Part shown: in pieces, positions 26,672 through 38,945 of the stretch
Layout: each line of letters starts with the position of its first letter
Numbering within the stretch: position 1 is the first letter of the stretch
Source: Monomorium pharaonis
Lineage: Eukaryota; Arthropoda; Insecta; Hymenoptera; Formicidae
NCBI RefSeq assembly: GCF_013373865.1
Contig: NC_050473.1
Span: 1,550,001-1,614,000 of the forward strand
DNA: 64,000 nt
Reading direction: 5' to 3'
Notes under the pieces: generated by a model
What the model was told of the DNA's origin: nothing
The model's input: only the letters and a program-made list of their open reading frames with translations
The model's database searches: none
Translations under genes and position numbers: made by a program

Positions 26672-26981
26672 GGTAGAAATAGAATATGTACAATATACTT
26701 AAGGTATGAATAATTTGTATATATGCATGCAAAAAGACTACAAATAACTTAATTTATTTCAGTTATTTCTCAAAATTAATTTTAAACTCATTTATTTTGA
26801 ATATATAGAGTTAATATTCACAAGATATGTTTTTAAAGTATATTTACATGTATTGCAAAAATGAACTAAACTATTATTTGCATAAAAGAAAGATATCGAT
26901 ATATCTATCACAAAATATACATTTAAGGATAAAAGAAAACACTAAAATATAATGTAATTTGTGTTATAATACAATTACTAC

Positions 26982-27911
26982 TTATGGCATCGCTTGTTCT
27001 TTTTGCATTTGTTTAAACACTTTAGGGAAATCGATATCGAGAACAGCGTTATCCATTCCAACGTTTTCGATGCTTGATGAAACACCAGGTGTATTATCTG
27101 ATGTATAGTGTACCGGAGAATTTTCTCTCGATTCGTCCAGATCTGTAAAGATGATTTCGTAAGACAATCTTCTTTGTAATATAAAAGTGCATTTTTTGTA
27201 TAGTAATTATTATTAAAAATTACCAAAGAATCTTTGACTTCTTTTTCTCTTAACAGTAATAATTAGAAGAACAACAGCTACTGCAACCACCAATACCATA
27301 ACAGCAGTCATTCCCCGTAACAGATTTGTCTATTTATAATTATATTTTTTAATAAAATTTAAAACCTTATGATTGTTTTTATATAAGTTATGTATTAAAG
27401 TACCTCAAAATCATTTTCCCAAAGTTGCTCCCAATCGTTTGTGACTATTAATTCAACAGAATTAACTTTTAATTGAGAATCATCAAATAGGCCTTTTGAA
27501 AAACATTTATAAAACCCAGATTCTGCTGTCGATACACCCTATAAAAATTATAAAATATATTATAAAATAATAACATAAAATTTTGTTATATATCGCCTAC
27601 ATACAAGTGTCTTTTTAAAAGAAAAGAATTTTAGAGTATGATACATTAAAATATACCTATAAACTTACTCTGATTTGAAGCGTGCCAGTTAATACTTCAT
27701 AATTATATTTCTTTTCATTTAAAGGATTTCCTGGGCCAATAACATTGTTAGTTCCAAATTGCCAGAACATGAAACGATGATGGTCATCAATACTTAAGCA
27801 AGGAAGCTCAGCCAAGTGTCCAGCTATCACTTCTTTCACTGTTACTAAGTCATTTGCAGTTTCGGATTTTTGTAATATAAATAATGAATAAAAAAGTACA
27901 AAAAGCCACAT
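26982..27911 (-). CDS. Small single-pass immunoglobulin-domain membrane protein
   Basis: Five exons on the minus strand, 214 aa. Four carry 27911-27669, 27538-27404, 27329-27224 and 27142-26982, and a 5' untranslated exon is implied by the acceptor just before the ATG. Residues 1-19 (MWLFVLFYSLFILQKSETA) look like a signal peptide. An Ig-like fold follows, with Cys in ELPCLS, Trp in FMFWQF, and the ESGFYKC motif holding the second Cys. One transmembrane helix (about TAVMVLVVAVAVVLLIITV) is followed by the basic stop-transfer KRKR and a cytoplasmic tail of about 60 residues. The topology is type I, so it probably sits at the cell surface. I do not recognise the family; adhesion, receptor or co-receptor roles are all possible. 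Convergent with ANAPC4, same strand as TMEM60. Confidence 0.82.
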
Positions 27912-28638
27912 GGTCACCTAAAAATCGATATTATAAATATTTCCATATATTACTTCACAGTTGAATATCAGAAAAAGTCAATTACAAATTTTTTCTTATT
28001 TATTTAAATTGTATTACATGTAAAAAAATGAATATTCGAGAAAATAAACATGTACAGAAATTTATTCAATTATGATATTCTGCTAGTCAATGTTGGCAAA
28101 CTGTTAGATATTATTTTAGCCTGTCTTCTTTCATTATTACATTCTAATTACACTTAATGTTTACCTTTTTTTCACAATTGCTGCAAAACCAGTTTGTTCA
28201 CAGATAATTGTCACATTAATTACACAGTACACAAAAATGTTTTTTTGAGTGAATGTTATGTAATCGTAAAAGCAATTTTTTCTCTCTCTTGTCTTTCTCA
28301 GTTGACTTGTTTCTATTTCTTCTATGCAATTGAATTCACTGACGACAGCACCAATATAAATTAATGATTTTAAATTGGAAAACGCAATTTCATTTACTGA
28401 TGAGAAGATTGCTACAACAAGCACTGCCATTACTTGAGTTATTTATTTTTAACTGTCCTATTTGGCCTTGTGCAATACTAAGTATTTATAGTAGACTAGA
28501 CTTATACTTTGCAATTGGTATACATTTTCAAAGATTCTGTTGTAAATCAATCTACTTTTATGGAGAGAATCTTATGTTTGAATAAATAAATGAATAACTT
28601 CAACAGATATAAAATATTTATATATTTTTATACTATAT

Positions 28639-28699
<61 letters not shown>
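28639..28699. repeat. (TA)n microsatellite
   Basis: AT dinucleotide run with one tg interruption, between the Ig-domain gene and TMEM60. Confidence 0.95.
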
Positions 28700-28701
<2 letters not shown>

Positions 28702-28983
28702 ATGAAACAAACGTAATGTTTTATTATTTAATATAATGGTAAAATGTAAATTGAATTATTTATAAAAATAATAAATACATTAACATTAATTATGCATTTG
28801 ATTTTGTGTGTGTGTTTATATATAATGTAATATATATATATATACATATATAGCAAATAATATTACAATAGTTATATACAAAATACAAAATAATTTTTTA
28901 ATATAACGTATACTTTTACAAACAGTATTTTAATATAACATATACTTTTAAGTAATTTGAAATAAACTGAAGCTCGTTAATTG

Positions 28984-29612
28984 TCAATATCTAGATTGGT
29001 GTATCAAATGGATGAAGACGTCTACTACTAGTACTGGAAGAAGCAGCCAGAATGGTGCCAGTACTGCTTTGGCTGGTAGAGACCAATGAGGAGCTTCCAA
29101 TTTCAAACAAATCAAGATTTCAGCGCATAATATTAAAAGCACAGCTACCATGTACCATGCCTGAAAGAATTTGTTTTTATCATACATATATTAAAACCTG
29201 ACTTTATTTAATTAGTCGAAAATTTATTATATAGAGATTTTTTTCAATTGCAAAAATGCTCTTCTGTTTATATAAAATATTGGATTCTTTTATCAAATAA
29301 AAGCATGCATTAATACAAATTGAATAAAATGTTTCCAATTATGAGAAAAAAGACAAAAGAAAATTATATCTCATTAGGTTGTTAAAGCCATGAAAAACTT
29401 ACTTCTCGTTGCAAACTGTTGATACGCCCGTTCTTGCAGTGAGAAATCATGTTAAAAATAATATAAATAAGAAGAATATTGTCGTAGAACCACATTGGAA
29501 TGAAAACTATAACCCAATTCCATTGTATTCTTTGGTCAAGCCTCAAGACCAATAAAATTAAGAATATAAGCAAATTGAACCACGTGAGCAAGGCGCGATG
29601 TAAAACCGCCAT
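28984..29612 (-). CDS. TMEM60: Transmembrane protein 60 (TMEM60 family)
   Basis: Two exons (29612-29403 and 29160-28984, GT-AG intron) encode 128 aa; vertebrate TMEM60 is about 133 aa. The family pattern is clear. ALLTWFNLLIFLILLVLRLD is the first membrane helix. WNWVIVFIPMWFYDNILLIY is the second, and its W-N-W...F-I-P-W/D core is the most conserved part. CKNG then precedes the splice, AWYMVAVLLILCAEILICLKLE is the third helix, and APFWLLLPVLVVDVFI is the fourth. It is a small four-pass membrane protein whose molecular function is not established. The start is the first Met, directly before the family's first helix. Confidence 0.9.
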
Positions 29613-30717
29613 GGAAGACTTATATTTAATTAATAATATACAGCTTTATAAAACTCATACATTCGTACGTTGACTTTTGACAATTCTAACCTTCTACTCC
29701 TCCTGATAATAAACATGCTACAATAGTCTGTTTTACCGACAAAGTATTATCGACGGGTATTATCAATTTATCAAACGCTGCAGTGTTTTAAAAGAATTTA
29801 TAAATATAAGATAACATTGCAGATTTAATTTCGTCTTTTTTTTTAAATAAATATGAAAACAATGCAGAGCTAACGTGAACTTTTGAAAGTATGATTATAA
29901 AAAAATAAAATAAATATTAATAGTAACAATTATTTTATGTTGTTATACATATTAATTGATTTTTTCTAATTGAGTCAATAAATATATATTAATTTAACAA
30001 TTAAATTTTTAATAAGATATTGAGGTGATAAGAAAACCAAACGTAAAATTTTTTACGTCGCATGAACTTCAATGATTTTTTACAGTGATCTATTATTATT
30101 ACGTACATTCTTCGTGCTAGTGTGATAAAGTTACACTGGACTGCATGGACTTATAAATTACAGAAACTCCTCCTTATTCCAAAAATATCATTTAAAGCTC
30201 TTGCCTCTAGTCAAATCTTTTCATTTCCTTTTTTAATTTTTATTAAAATAAAATATTCCTCACTCTTACAATTCTAATAAGCAGAATAAAAATATTGCAT
30301 GCTATTTTCTATTCATTCGCAAACCTAAATACGGCCTAAACGTAATATAGAATGCAACTATAACATAAATTAAGCAACATGCAAATTTAATTTACAGAGA
30401 AAGGATCAATTTACAGAGTGGCAATTAAAAGTGATTTAATATAGAAAATAGGAAAAAACTCGGATCAATTATTATGAATTCAAAATATAAATTTGTTTAT
30501 TGCATTATTGAACTGCCAAAGATAAATTAACTGTCTGCTGTTTACCAACGGCCAATAGAAGCATTCGTGTAAGAAAACGTCACTGTGAGATCACTAAACG
30601 ACAGTTATGTATCTATAACATGCAGCTAGGCATTAATGCATCGTAGCCTGAAATTTTCTTTTGAAAAAAAATTAACGAAGCAGAAATAGACGAATGCAAG
30701 AATATAACACGGAATAT

Positions 30718-31108
30718 CCCAGATAGCACAGAATATTTATAAAATATTTATAAAATATTTATAAGAAGGAAAAATATTTATGATAAATATTTTGTACATA
30801 TTTTTATGTCCGAGTTTGTCAGGTATAAAAAAAATTATGATAAATATTTATGAAAATATTTAAAATAAATATTTATACCATATTATTATCAAAGAATATA
30901 AAAAATATTTCAAGTTTATATACCATATCATAAATATTTTTTAGTACATTTTAAAAATATATTCCATAATATTGTTGATAATAATTAATTTTTGTATCAT
31001 TTCTAAATGGTTTATGAAAATAATCATATAATCTTTAAAAAATATTTTTTGAAAATAAATTTGTAAAATATTTATAAATATTTATGATAATATTTTGTGC
31101 TATCTGGG
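30718..31108. mobile_element. AT-rich TIR element with cccagatagcaca ends
   Basis: The left terminus is cccagatagcaca (from 30718) and the right terminus is tgtgctatctggg (to 31108), perfect 13-bp inverted repeats apart from one base in the continuation. The interior is mostly aaatattta-type sequence with many stops, so it is non-autonomous, about 390 bp. I did not find a clear target-site duplication. Confidence 0.7.
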
Positions 31109-31438
31109 GGAGGGGGATATACGAAAGGAGGAAAAATTTTTTTTTTAATGGAAAGGAAATAAAAGAGAAAAAAAGGAAAGAAAAAAATAGAAATTTATTC
31201 GCATTATAATATTCTAATAATTTTTTTCACATATATTATCGTATTGTTTTTCACTTTTAGTATTATTATAATCTGCGTGCACTATAGATGAAAGTAAATT
31301 TAAGTTATCAAAATAAGCCTACAAATTCCCTAAATTGCCGTAAAATGTCTCTCTTTATAAAACAAAGTAGGAGCGGTGCGCAGAAAATGTTAGTTCCACT
31401 ACTGTTGGTGATAACAATGTTGGGATATGCGATATGTG

Positions 31439-31485
<47 letters not shown>

Positions 31486-31486
31486 A
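31439..31486. repeat. (CT)n microsatellite
   Basis: CT run with two ttt interruptions. Confidence 0.95.
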
Positions 31487-32344
31487 GACATGTACTCGAG
31501 AGCAGTCTTTCATTTCTTACTCGTCTCTCGCTCGGAAATCCAAAGACCAAAGAATAAATCTCTCTCGTGAATAAATTTATTTGACTGTTTCTTTCAGTCG
31601 AATGACATAACGTGCGTCGGACTGCTTAAAGTCAAACAGTTTAAAACTATTCGAGAAACTGCAGCAATTTGTGTACACGCGCATCCTTTGATGAAACTGA
31701 AATAGAATAATGGACGCGACAACCAATTCTGAAGTACGTATATTTTATATATCGTAAAAGATAAATTGTTATTTGTCAGGATTTAAAAAAAAGTTTCAAT
31801 TATTTTTCGCTTATTTTAATTCAATACACTCGTCAATAATACACGCCGCTGAACAACCATTTTATCAGTGACTGATACTGCACTTTACGTACGCAGGTCA
31901 TATTTGTGGATTATTGATTAATCGATGTATTAAATCTCGACGCGGATGAATCTTTTTGAATGCATGTTGGAGCATAAATTGCGTCTTGAAAATTAATGTA
32001 TTGAGTGTAGGTTTTTTTTCGATTCACGCGTAATGCGCATGATGCATCACTTATTCTTGTTGAACAAGGATAAATGCTCATGTATCATGCGCAACATGCA
32101 TGAGACGAAATGTACCCATTTACAGAAACGTAATAGAAGGAGAGAGAGGGAGAGGGAGAGAGAGAGAGAACTCAATGCAACCATGTTTTTACATAATCAG
32201 CAAGAAAAATAATTGATATGATAATCGTTATATAAGCGCTCTCGTGTTTGTATTTTGTTTGTGATAATGATTGTATTAAAATAAATTTAGAATTAAATAT
32301 GCTCAATCGTTTTAAAAGAGGCAAATAACTATAATATTATATAT

Positions 32345-32491
32345 GAGCGTTTTCCAACGAGCGATACGATCGAAGGACGCAGTGTAACACAGTGAATCAT
32401 TTCATTCTTGTTGTTTGTCAATGTTAAACAAGGATGAAATAATCCACTGTGTTACACTATGTCTTTTCGTGTCACTTGTTGGAAAGCGCCC
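32345..32491. mobile_element. MITE family E, about 147 bp
   Basis: Termini gagcgttttccaac and gttggaaagcgccc are imperfect inverted repeats. They are followed inward by agtgtaacacagtg / cactgtgttacact and aatcatttca / tgaaataatc. The hairpin arms are nearly 60 bp. The cagtgtaacacagtg and ggaaagc modules also occur in the cluster at 22.8-23.7 kb. No coding capacity. Confidence 0.7.
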
Positions 32492-33039
32492 TGTAATAGC
32501 AGTGGAATGTACATGATTTTATATGAGAATTAAGAATTAAACAAAAAATTTAATAAATTTTAAACCAATGAGAGAATTATGGTCCAATTTTACACATACT
32601 CAAACAATAATAGGACAATAAATTTTATTTTTTAGTAACACTTTGAATTATGTGACACATATATATCAAAATACACCCTTAAAGTTCAGGAAAAAGAAAT
32701 AAATAAATATACAACGGCACAAAATAAAAAAATACAATTCAAATCAGATCAAGGCCGGATGATAAATTTAATTGAACGAAATGTAAACAAATGATCTAAT
32801 CAGTGTGCAATGATGAATTAGTAAAACAATCGTCAAGTTTGACATTTTTTTGTATTCCTGGCTGACTGCGCGAAATTTATAATTGTTTATAATAATGAGA
32901 TGCATTGATCGAGATATCCACATGTGGCAAGACCGATTGTGCGGCTATCTCTCACATATAGATCAGCCGATGACAAAACCACGCGCTTTCAGCTTAACGT
33001 AATATTGCCGCGGGTAAATGCGGCTATAAATAATACGCG

Positions 33040-33297
33040 CGCCTAACGGTCCTATATTCCGAAAACGTGAGAAGCCGAGTCTATTTTAACGGATTAGAGC
33101 GAGTTCCGGAGTTGACGGCACTCGTCCCATTGACCCGTAGACGCCACGCCGGCGAGTTATCGCTCTGACGAAAGTTGATCTGCAATCCCGATTGCGTCAA
33201 CTTGCGTCGTGAAGCGTCTACGCGGTACGCGGACTTCCACTGGCTCCATCGCGTTGTCCTTTAACCTCGATCTGGTCCACGTGCACCGTCGGTTGCG
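33040..33297 (+). promoter_or_regulatory. Probable CYB5R promoter/5' UTR
   Basis: Composition changes from AT-rich to GC/CpG-rich immediately upstream of the first coding exon of the cytochrome b5 reductase. I see no convincing TATA box or defined factor site; the call rests on position and composition only. Confidence 0.35.
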
Positions 33298-34801
33298 ATG
33301 TCGAATGTACGAGCGTTGGTAAGTCCTGCCAAAACGACTCGATTCATCCGATATCATGATATTGTTATGTGATTATTGCCACAACGATTTACACAGTAGA
33401 CGTGGTGTTTTTTTTTTTCTTTAACAACAACTCAAGTCGGGTAACTTGACAATTTTGGGATGCATCCATCGATTTGTGATTATTTCGTAGAGATCCGATT
33501 TTTTAAATGCAAATATTAATTTTTATGTAGGAAATTACTTTTCTATTTATATTCTTGAAGCTTAATTTGTAAAAATCTGAAATTTAATTGAATCTCTCTC
33601 TTTCTCTTGCCTTATGTAACATTTTAAAAAATGTAAAAAGTAACACATTTGTACTTTAAAAGGAAGAATTTTGTTACAACTCAAGAATATTAAGGTAAAA
33701 TTTTATGCTTTTAGATGCTTCCAGTCGTGGCTGCGATAGGAACGGTGGTTGTTATAGGAGTAGCATTTAAAATATATAAATCCTGGAATGACAAAAAGAA
33801 AAAGTCGCCAATATTACTGGTTGATCCAGTAGTTAAGTATAGTTTACCTTTAATCCAAAAAGAGATAATAAGTCATGATACCAGAAAGTTCAGATTTGGA
33901 TTACCAACGCCAAATCATGTTTTGGGTTTGCCAATTGGTCAACATATACATTTAACAGCAAAAATTGGAGAAGAGGTTGTAATACGATCATATACACCTG
34001 TTTCAAGTGATGATAATCGAGGCTATGTTGATCTTGTTATTAAGGTAAATAAAATAACAATATAGGATTGGATGATGAGAGAAAACATGTTTTAATCGTG
34101 CATGATTTATATAGGTATACTTTAAAAATGTTCATCCAAAATTCCCCGAAGGAGGAAAAATGTCTCAATATTTGGAAAACATGAAAATAGGGGATACCAT
34201 TGACTTTAGAGGACCATCTGGTAGACTGATTTATAAAGGACATGGAAAAGTCAGTATAAAACTTCTTAGGAAGGAACCACCTGTGGAATATAATGTTAAA
34301 AAAGCAAGTATTGCTGTATATATATATATTTTTTTATTAATTTTTATTGTTATTATATATTAAGAACAATTCTGTTTTTGACACATGTAAATGACAAGTT
34401 TATGTAAATCTGTACAGATGGTTATGCTCGCTGGTGGTACGGGCATCACACCGATGCTGCAGCTAATTCGCGCGATAATAAAGGATCCTACAGACGAAAC
34501 TCAAACCTCTTTGCTGTTCGCCAATCAAACAGAAAAAGACATTTTGTTGAAAAACGAATTAGATGGAATCGCCAAAAAATATCCGAATAAATTAAAACTT
34601 TGGTATACTCTAGACTCGAGTAGCGAAGGATGGTCTTATAGTACGGGATACATAAGCACTGATATGATAGAAAAGCATATGTTTCCACCATCACCTGATA
34701 CTATCGTATTAATGTGCGGGCCACCTCCGATGATCAATTTTGCTTGTACTCCGAATCTCGATAAACTTGGTTACGATAGTAAATTACGATTCGCGTATTA
34801 A
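33298..34801 (+). CDS. CYB5R3: NADH-cytochrome b5 reductase
   Basis: Four exons (33298-33318, 33715-34044, 34115-34303 and 34418-34801) give 307 aa. A seven-residue first exon (MSNVRAL) leads into a membrane anchor, MLPVVAAIGTVVVIGVAF. The FAD-binding part carries RSYTPVS and the FRGPSGRL loop. The NADH-binding half carries AGGTGITPML, LLFANQTEKDILL and CGPPPMI, all family signatures, ending in RFAY. The enzyme transfers electrons from NADH through FAD to cytochrome b5 on ER or outer mitochondrial membranes, supporting lipid desaturation and elongation. Intron 3 appears to start with GC (aaa|gcaagt at 34304), because this joins VKK to MVMLAGGTG without gap relative to the family. A GT donor 12 bp on would add four residues. 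Assignment to CYB5R3 rather than a paralogue is by overall similarity. Confidence 0.9.
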
Positions 34802-35912
34802 TTGATTTATCATTAAGATCACAAATACAGTAGACAGTTGCATTTGATGGAAATTTACATGCTTTTAGTACTTCAGTAAAATTAAAGATTAAAGGTTTTT
34901 TATTTAATTAAATATATAATCGATTCTATACATACACACTAATGAAAGATCTCGAAAATGTGCTCGAAAATGTCAGAAAGATCTATTAGAAAAAAAATAA
35001 GTTTATTCATAAAAACCTTAAACAGTATTGAAAATTGCCATAAAAATTATTAACTTAATCATTGAAATGCACTCATACTAATAGCATAGTGACTGTTCCA
35101 TATAACGATGATCTTAAAAAAGATTTACAAGACTCGCCAAAAAGTCTTGTCCTTTTTTTGCTTACATTTTTTTATTGGGACATAGGCTGTGATTGGCAAA
35201 TGACACCTAATTCTTATATTTCAAGTAGAGCTTAATGTAAGAGAAAGGGGTTACAAATAAAATACATTGTAAAATGAATATTTGCCTTTGATCACTAAAA
35301 TATACTTTATTCAATCCTTTATTCAATTTATAATAATACTTGCATATATTATTTTATACAAATAATCTATATATAAAATAAATGAATAAAGTATGTTGCT
35401 AGTGCAAAAAGGAATATTCATATAAAGTATTATGTATCTCAAAGCATTTATTAATAGATTTGTTCGTGTTGCTTGAAACCTTCAAAAATATTTGCACTTG
35501 AAATATACATTTAGCCGCTGAAAAGAAAGCGAAGATTCTAAGTGCAAAAAAATGTAAATAACATGAACAGGCATAATGTTAAACTCATTATAATGTTATT
35601 AAAAAAAATTGAAAATGTACAGATGTACTTTTTATTGTATAATACTTTATTTGTGAGACATCTCAAGTATAGATTATAATTTATATATATATATATATAT
35701 ATAAATGACAATCTTAAAAAATCGGATATATTTTTATTAATACATTAATATTATCAAATGCATTTTTATCGATGAGCAACTAATACAATGTAATATTTAA
35801 ATTATTAAACACATTGATTAATTGAAGAGACCACACGAACGTTACGTATGAAACATTTCAAGCAATTATGAAATTGAAGCAAAAGTAAAAATTTCTTTCT
35901 TTTCTTAATGAA
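34802..35912. other. Convergent 3' flanks of CYB5R and CCT2
   Basis: AT-rich non-coding DNA between two convergent genes, probably both 3' UTRs. A TA run lies at about 35683-35702. No gene seen. Confidence 0.6.
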
Positions 35913-38337
35913 TTAACAACGTCCTCTATCTTGTACGCGTTTTCTAGGAGCCGCGCGTAAAATATCATCCACTCGAAGTATCATTTCTGCTGCTTCAGCA
36001 GCACTCACAAGCACTTGTCTTTTTACCACCCAAGATTCAGTGATTCCTAGGCGCTTCATACATCCAATTTTACCCATTTCCATATCTGTAAAATTAGTGA
36101 ATATATTTAATTTGATATTATGTCATGTAAAAAAACTATTTAGGCATCATTTATTTATAAATACTATTATGAATGATAAAAAAAACGTAATAATGAGAAA
36201 CTCACCTAATCCCATAGTATTGCCACAGGAATTATGTGCGGCTCTTAACTCACTAACTAATTGCGCTGAATCATAGCCAGCGTTGTCGGCTATAATCGTC
36301 GGCAGTTGTTGCAACGCTCGTGCGAAGGATTCCATCGCCACCGCTTCTTTACCCGGCGTGGCCGCGGCCGCTCGCATAACGGCGCAAGCCATTATCATTT
36401 CGCTGCATCCACCACCGTAAACTATTCTCGACTCACGTACTGTAGCGGCTAAAACGCAGAGTGCATCATGCAGCGATCTCTCGGCTTCGTCGATAATCTG
36501 CTGCGTTGCACCACGAATAACGACAGTACACGCTTCACCCAATGGAACTCCAGAGAATCTTAGGAGCGTATCTTCTCCTATCATAACCTGAAACAATTAG
36601 TATGTAATTAAAGTAATTATTATATACACTGTGAATATAATGTATTGTTTTGTCGTGTGCAACATGAATTGCGAAAACGAATCATAAGTTTACCTGTTCG
36701 ATAAGATCGCATTTTCCCAGTTTGACTAATTCTGGATTATCAAAAGTACTAACAATTTCCCCACCAGTAACAAGCGCAAGTCTCTCGATACCGTCAAAAT
36801 CAGCATGCTCAATAGCCATAATTCCAGCATCGGCAAACAATTGCTCTGGATAATTATATATCAATTGTCTATTGATAAAGACATTGCATCCATGTTTCAA
36901 GATTTTATCAACCTTATCCTGTGTGTAGATTTTCAGAAAATTATCTTATTATACACATAAGAAAATTATTACACATTTTGATTATAACTTTACAGATATG
37001 CGTGAAACTTTAAAAAATTTGTCTCTTACCTTCATCTTGTCTTTTTCCGCAGCTTCTAATTCAGCTATCTTTGCCATTGAATCTACACGTACTCTAGAAC
37101 CAAATACCTATAAATAAATGTATATATTAGATTTATTAAATAATTAAGAAAAATATCTTATTATATATAACAGAAGAAATGTAACAAACCTTGATCTTAT
37201 CCAAATCCATTGATGTATTAGCGATAAGTATACGCGCATCAGAAACTTTTTGTGGTTGATGAACACCGGGTTTTTTATCTAGTAAAAATCCCTCATCCAA
37301 GAAAGAATCCGCGAGTGTTGCACCACGTTTTTTTATAACTTGAATCGCAGACAAATTACCAGAACCTTTAAGACGTAACACTGCGTCGACTGCAAGCTTG
37401 CTGAAGTGCTCTTTGTGCTGAGATAAGATCTTCGAACTCAGTGTTGTACGCGCAATATTTAGTAAATCCTCTCGAAAACGATCAGGATTAGCAGAATTGT
37501 CCGTAGTTGCATTTTTTAAAGCCTCAGTTGCTACATTTGTAGCATTTCGCCAACCACTAATGATAGTTTGTGGATGAATTTTTTGATTCTCAATTAACTT
37601 TTCAGCTTCTCGTAAAAGCTCGGCAGCTACAAAAAAATTAAATGATATTTAAGATTAAACAATTAAAAACTCAAGTGAATAAAATCATTGTACGTACCAA
37701 GAACAGTGACTGAAGTGGTACCATCGCCTACTTCATCATCTTGGACACGAGACATATCCACCAAAATCTTGGCAGCAGGATTATCAACGCCAACACTCTT
37801 AAGGATAGTAGCTCCATCATTAGTAACATGTACCTGTCCCTCGGACCTACCATGAGACACGAGTATTTTGTCCATGCCCTTAGGACCAAGAGTAGATTTC
37901 ACCAAGTCTCCAATAGCTATAACTCCAACAAATGAGCTCAACCTAGCAATTTCTGCCTTCTCTTCTCCAGCTTCATTTTTGAGAATCCGTACTGGATTTA
38001 GGGAGACCTTAAAATCAAATAGAATAAAACGATTCATTTTCTTGTATCCACAATACAATTCTTCATTTACAATGTTTCATTGTAAGATTGTAAAATGCTT
38101 TTAAGAGGTAACCACCACTTGTGAACATAGTATCAGAAATCAATTTAAAGTTGAACAAAAATACTTTTTTCTTATAGAATATATTAAAATTATTTTTATT
38201 TATCGCGTATTGTTTATTCCTTCGTGATTTCATTGACACGTGAGTCATTTATCGCTTTCAGACCGGAACATTCTGACAATCGCTACCATTTACTGAAATT
38301 ACAACATATGAGATATAAGAACTGCAATAATTACCAT
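35913..38337 (-). CDS. CCT2: T-complex protein 1 subunit beta (chaperonin CCT2)
   Basis: Seven coding exons on the minus strand: 38337-38335, 38007-37698, 37626-37190, 37107-37030, 36918-36694, 36587-36206 and 36085-35913. They join in frame to 535 aa, the same length as the human protein. Group II chaperonin signatures are LVKSTLGPKGMDKIL and NDGATILKSVGVDNPAAK, then QDDEVGDGTTSVTVL (ATP site), GGGCSEM and TIIADNAGYDSAQL. The middle contains the beta-type LLDKKPGVHQPQKV and HGCNVFINRQLIYNYPEQL. The subunit forms part of the eight-membered cytosolic TRiC/CCT ring that folds actin, tubulin and WD40 proteins. The initiator ATG is alone at the end of the first exon (atg|gtaatt), and the next exon resumes VSLNPVRILKN. 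A longer read-through from inside the intron would add unrelated residues and is not preferred. Confidence 0.95.
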
Positions 38338-38945
38338 TGTGAGTCAATACGGTGTACGTGGATACTTCTCTCCAACGAAAAATCACGTTAGTTCTAAAAA
38401 GGAAATGCTCAGATCAGCTCAGATACACGTTGACGACAAACGTTTACAATTCAGGCAACCGCCATGCTGGATGATATTTGAACCATTTCTATGAAGCGAT
38501 TATTTTCCGGCTTATTTACGATTCGCTGCTTTTGGACATCAAGTTATGCAAACGAATTGTAAAGTTCGATTGTGAAGACGAATGCTTGCATGAACCAATC
38601 AAGAACTTTGAAGTGTAGGTGATGTGAGGCTTGCTTTAGCGAATTATTAGCTTCTGAATTTAATTCCTTTTAAGGTCAGATTTGAGCGCGATTAAAATCA
38701 ATTCACTACCTCTGATAAAGGAATTTTAACGATAATAAAATATCAAATATAATTACTTGTCAAAGTAATATATAAATATATAATGATAAATATGCAAATG
38801 AGAAAAATATATTTAGGATATTAAAGTTGGTTACATTTTACAACACAAGAGAGTTTTATATTATTTATTATTAGCTACATATAGTTTTTATGTAATGTAT
38901 ATTTTCTTGCTTGCTAAAATATTTTTTAAATATCTTTGTAAAAGA

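Larger units (their letters stand above)
29613..33297. other. Intergenic DNA between TMEM60 and CYB5R
   Basis: No supported gene. It contains an AT-rich inverted-repeat element (30718-31108), a CT microsatellite, a second MITE (32345-32491) and a GC-richer stretch from about 33.0 kb leading into the cytochrome b5 reductase first exon. Confidence 0.65.

Noticed and set aside
28161..28430. 89-codon minus-strand frame upstream of the Ig-domain gene, starting with a hydrophobic stretch
   Set aside because: It does not connect in frame to the Ig exons and has no family resemblance. More likely 5' UTR or intergenic DNA.
34304..34363. CYB5R exon 3 reading on into a hydrophobic tail ending at 34363
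   Set aside because: This is intron read-through. Splicing to 34418 restores the conserved NADH-binding domain, so the truncated form is not the main product.
38008..38058. CCT2 N-terminal extension from Met codons inside intron 1
   Set aside because: The extra residues are not family-like, while the ATG at 38337 with a donor directly after it and the acceptor at 38008 give the normal 535-aa length.
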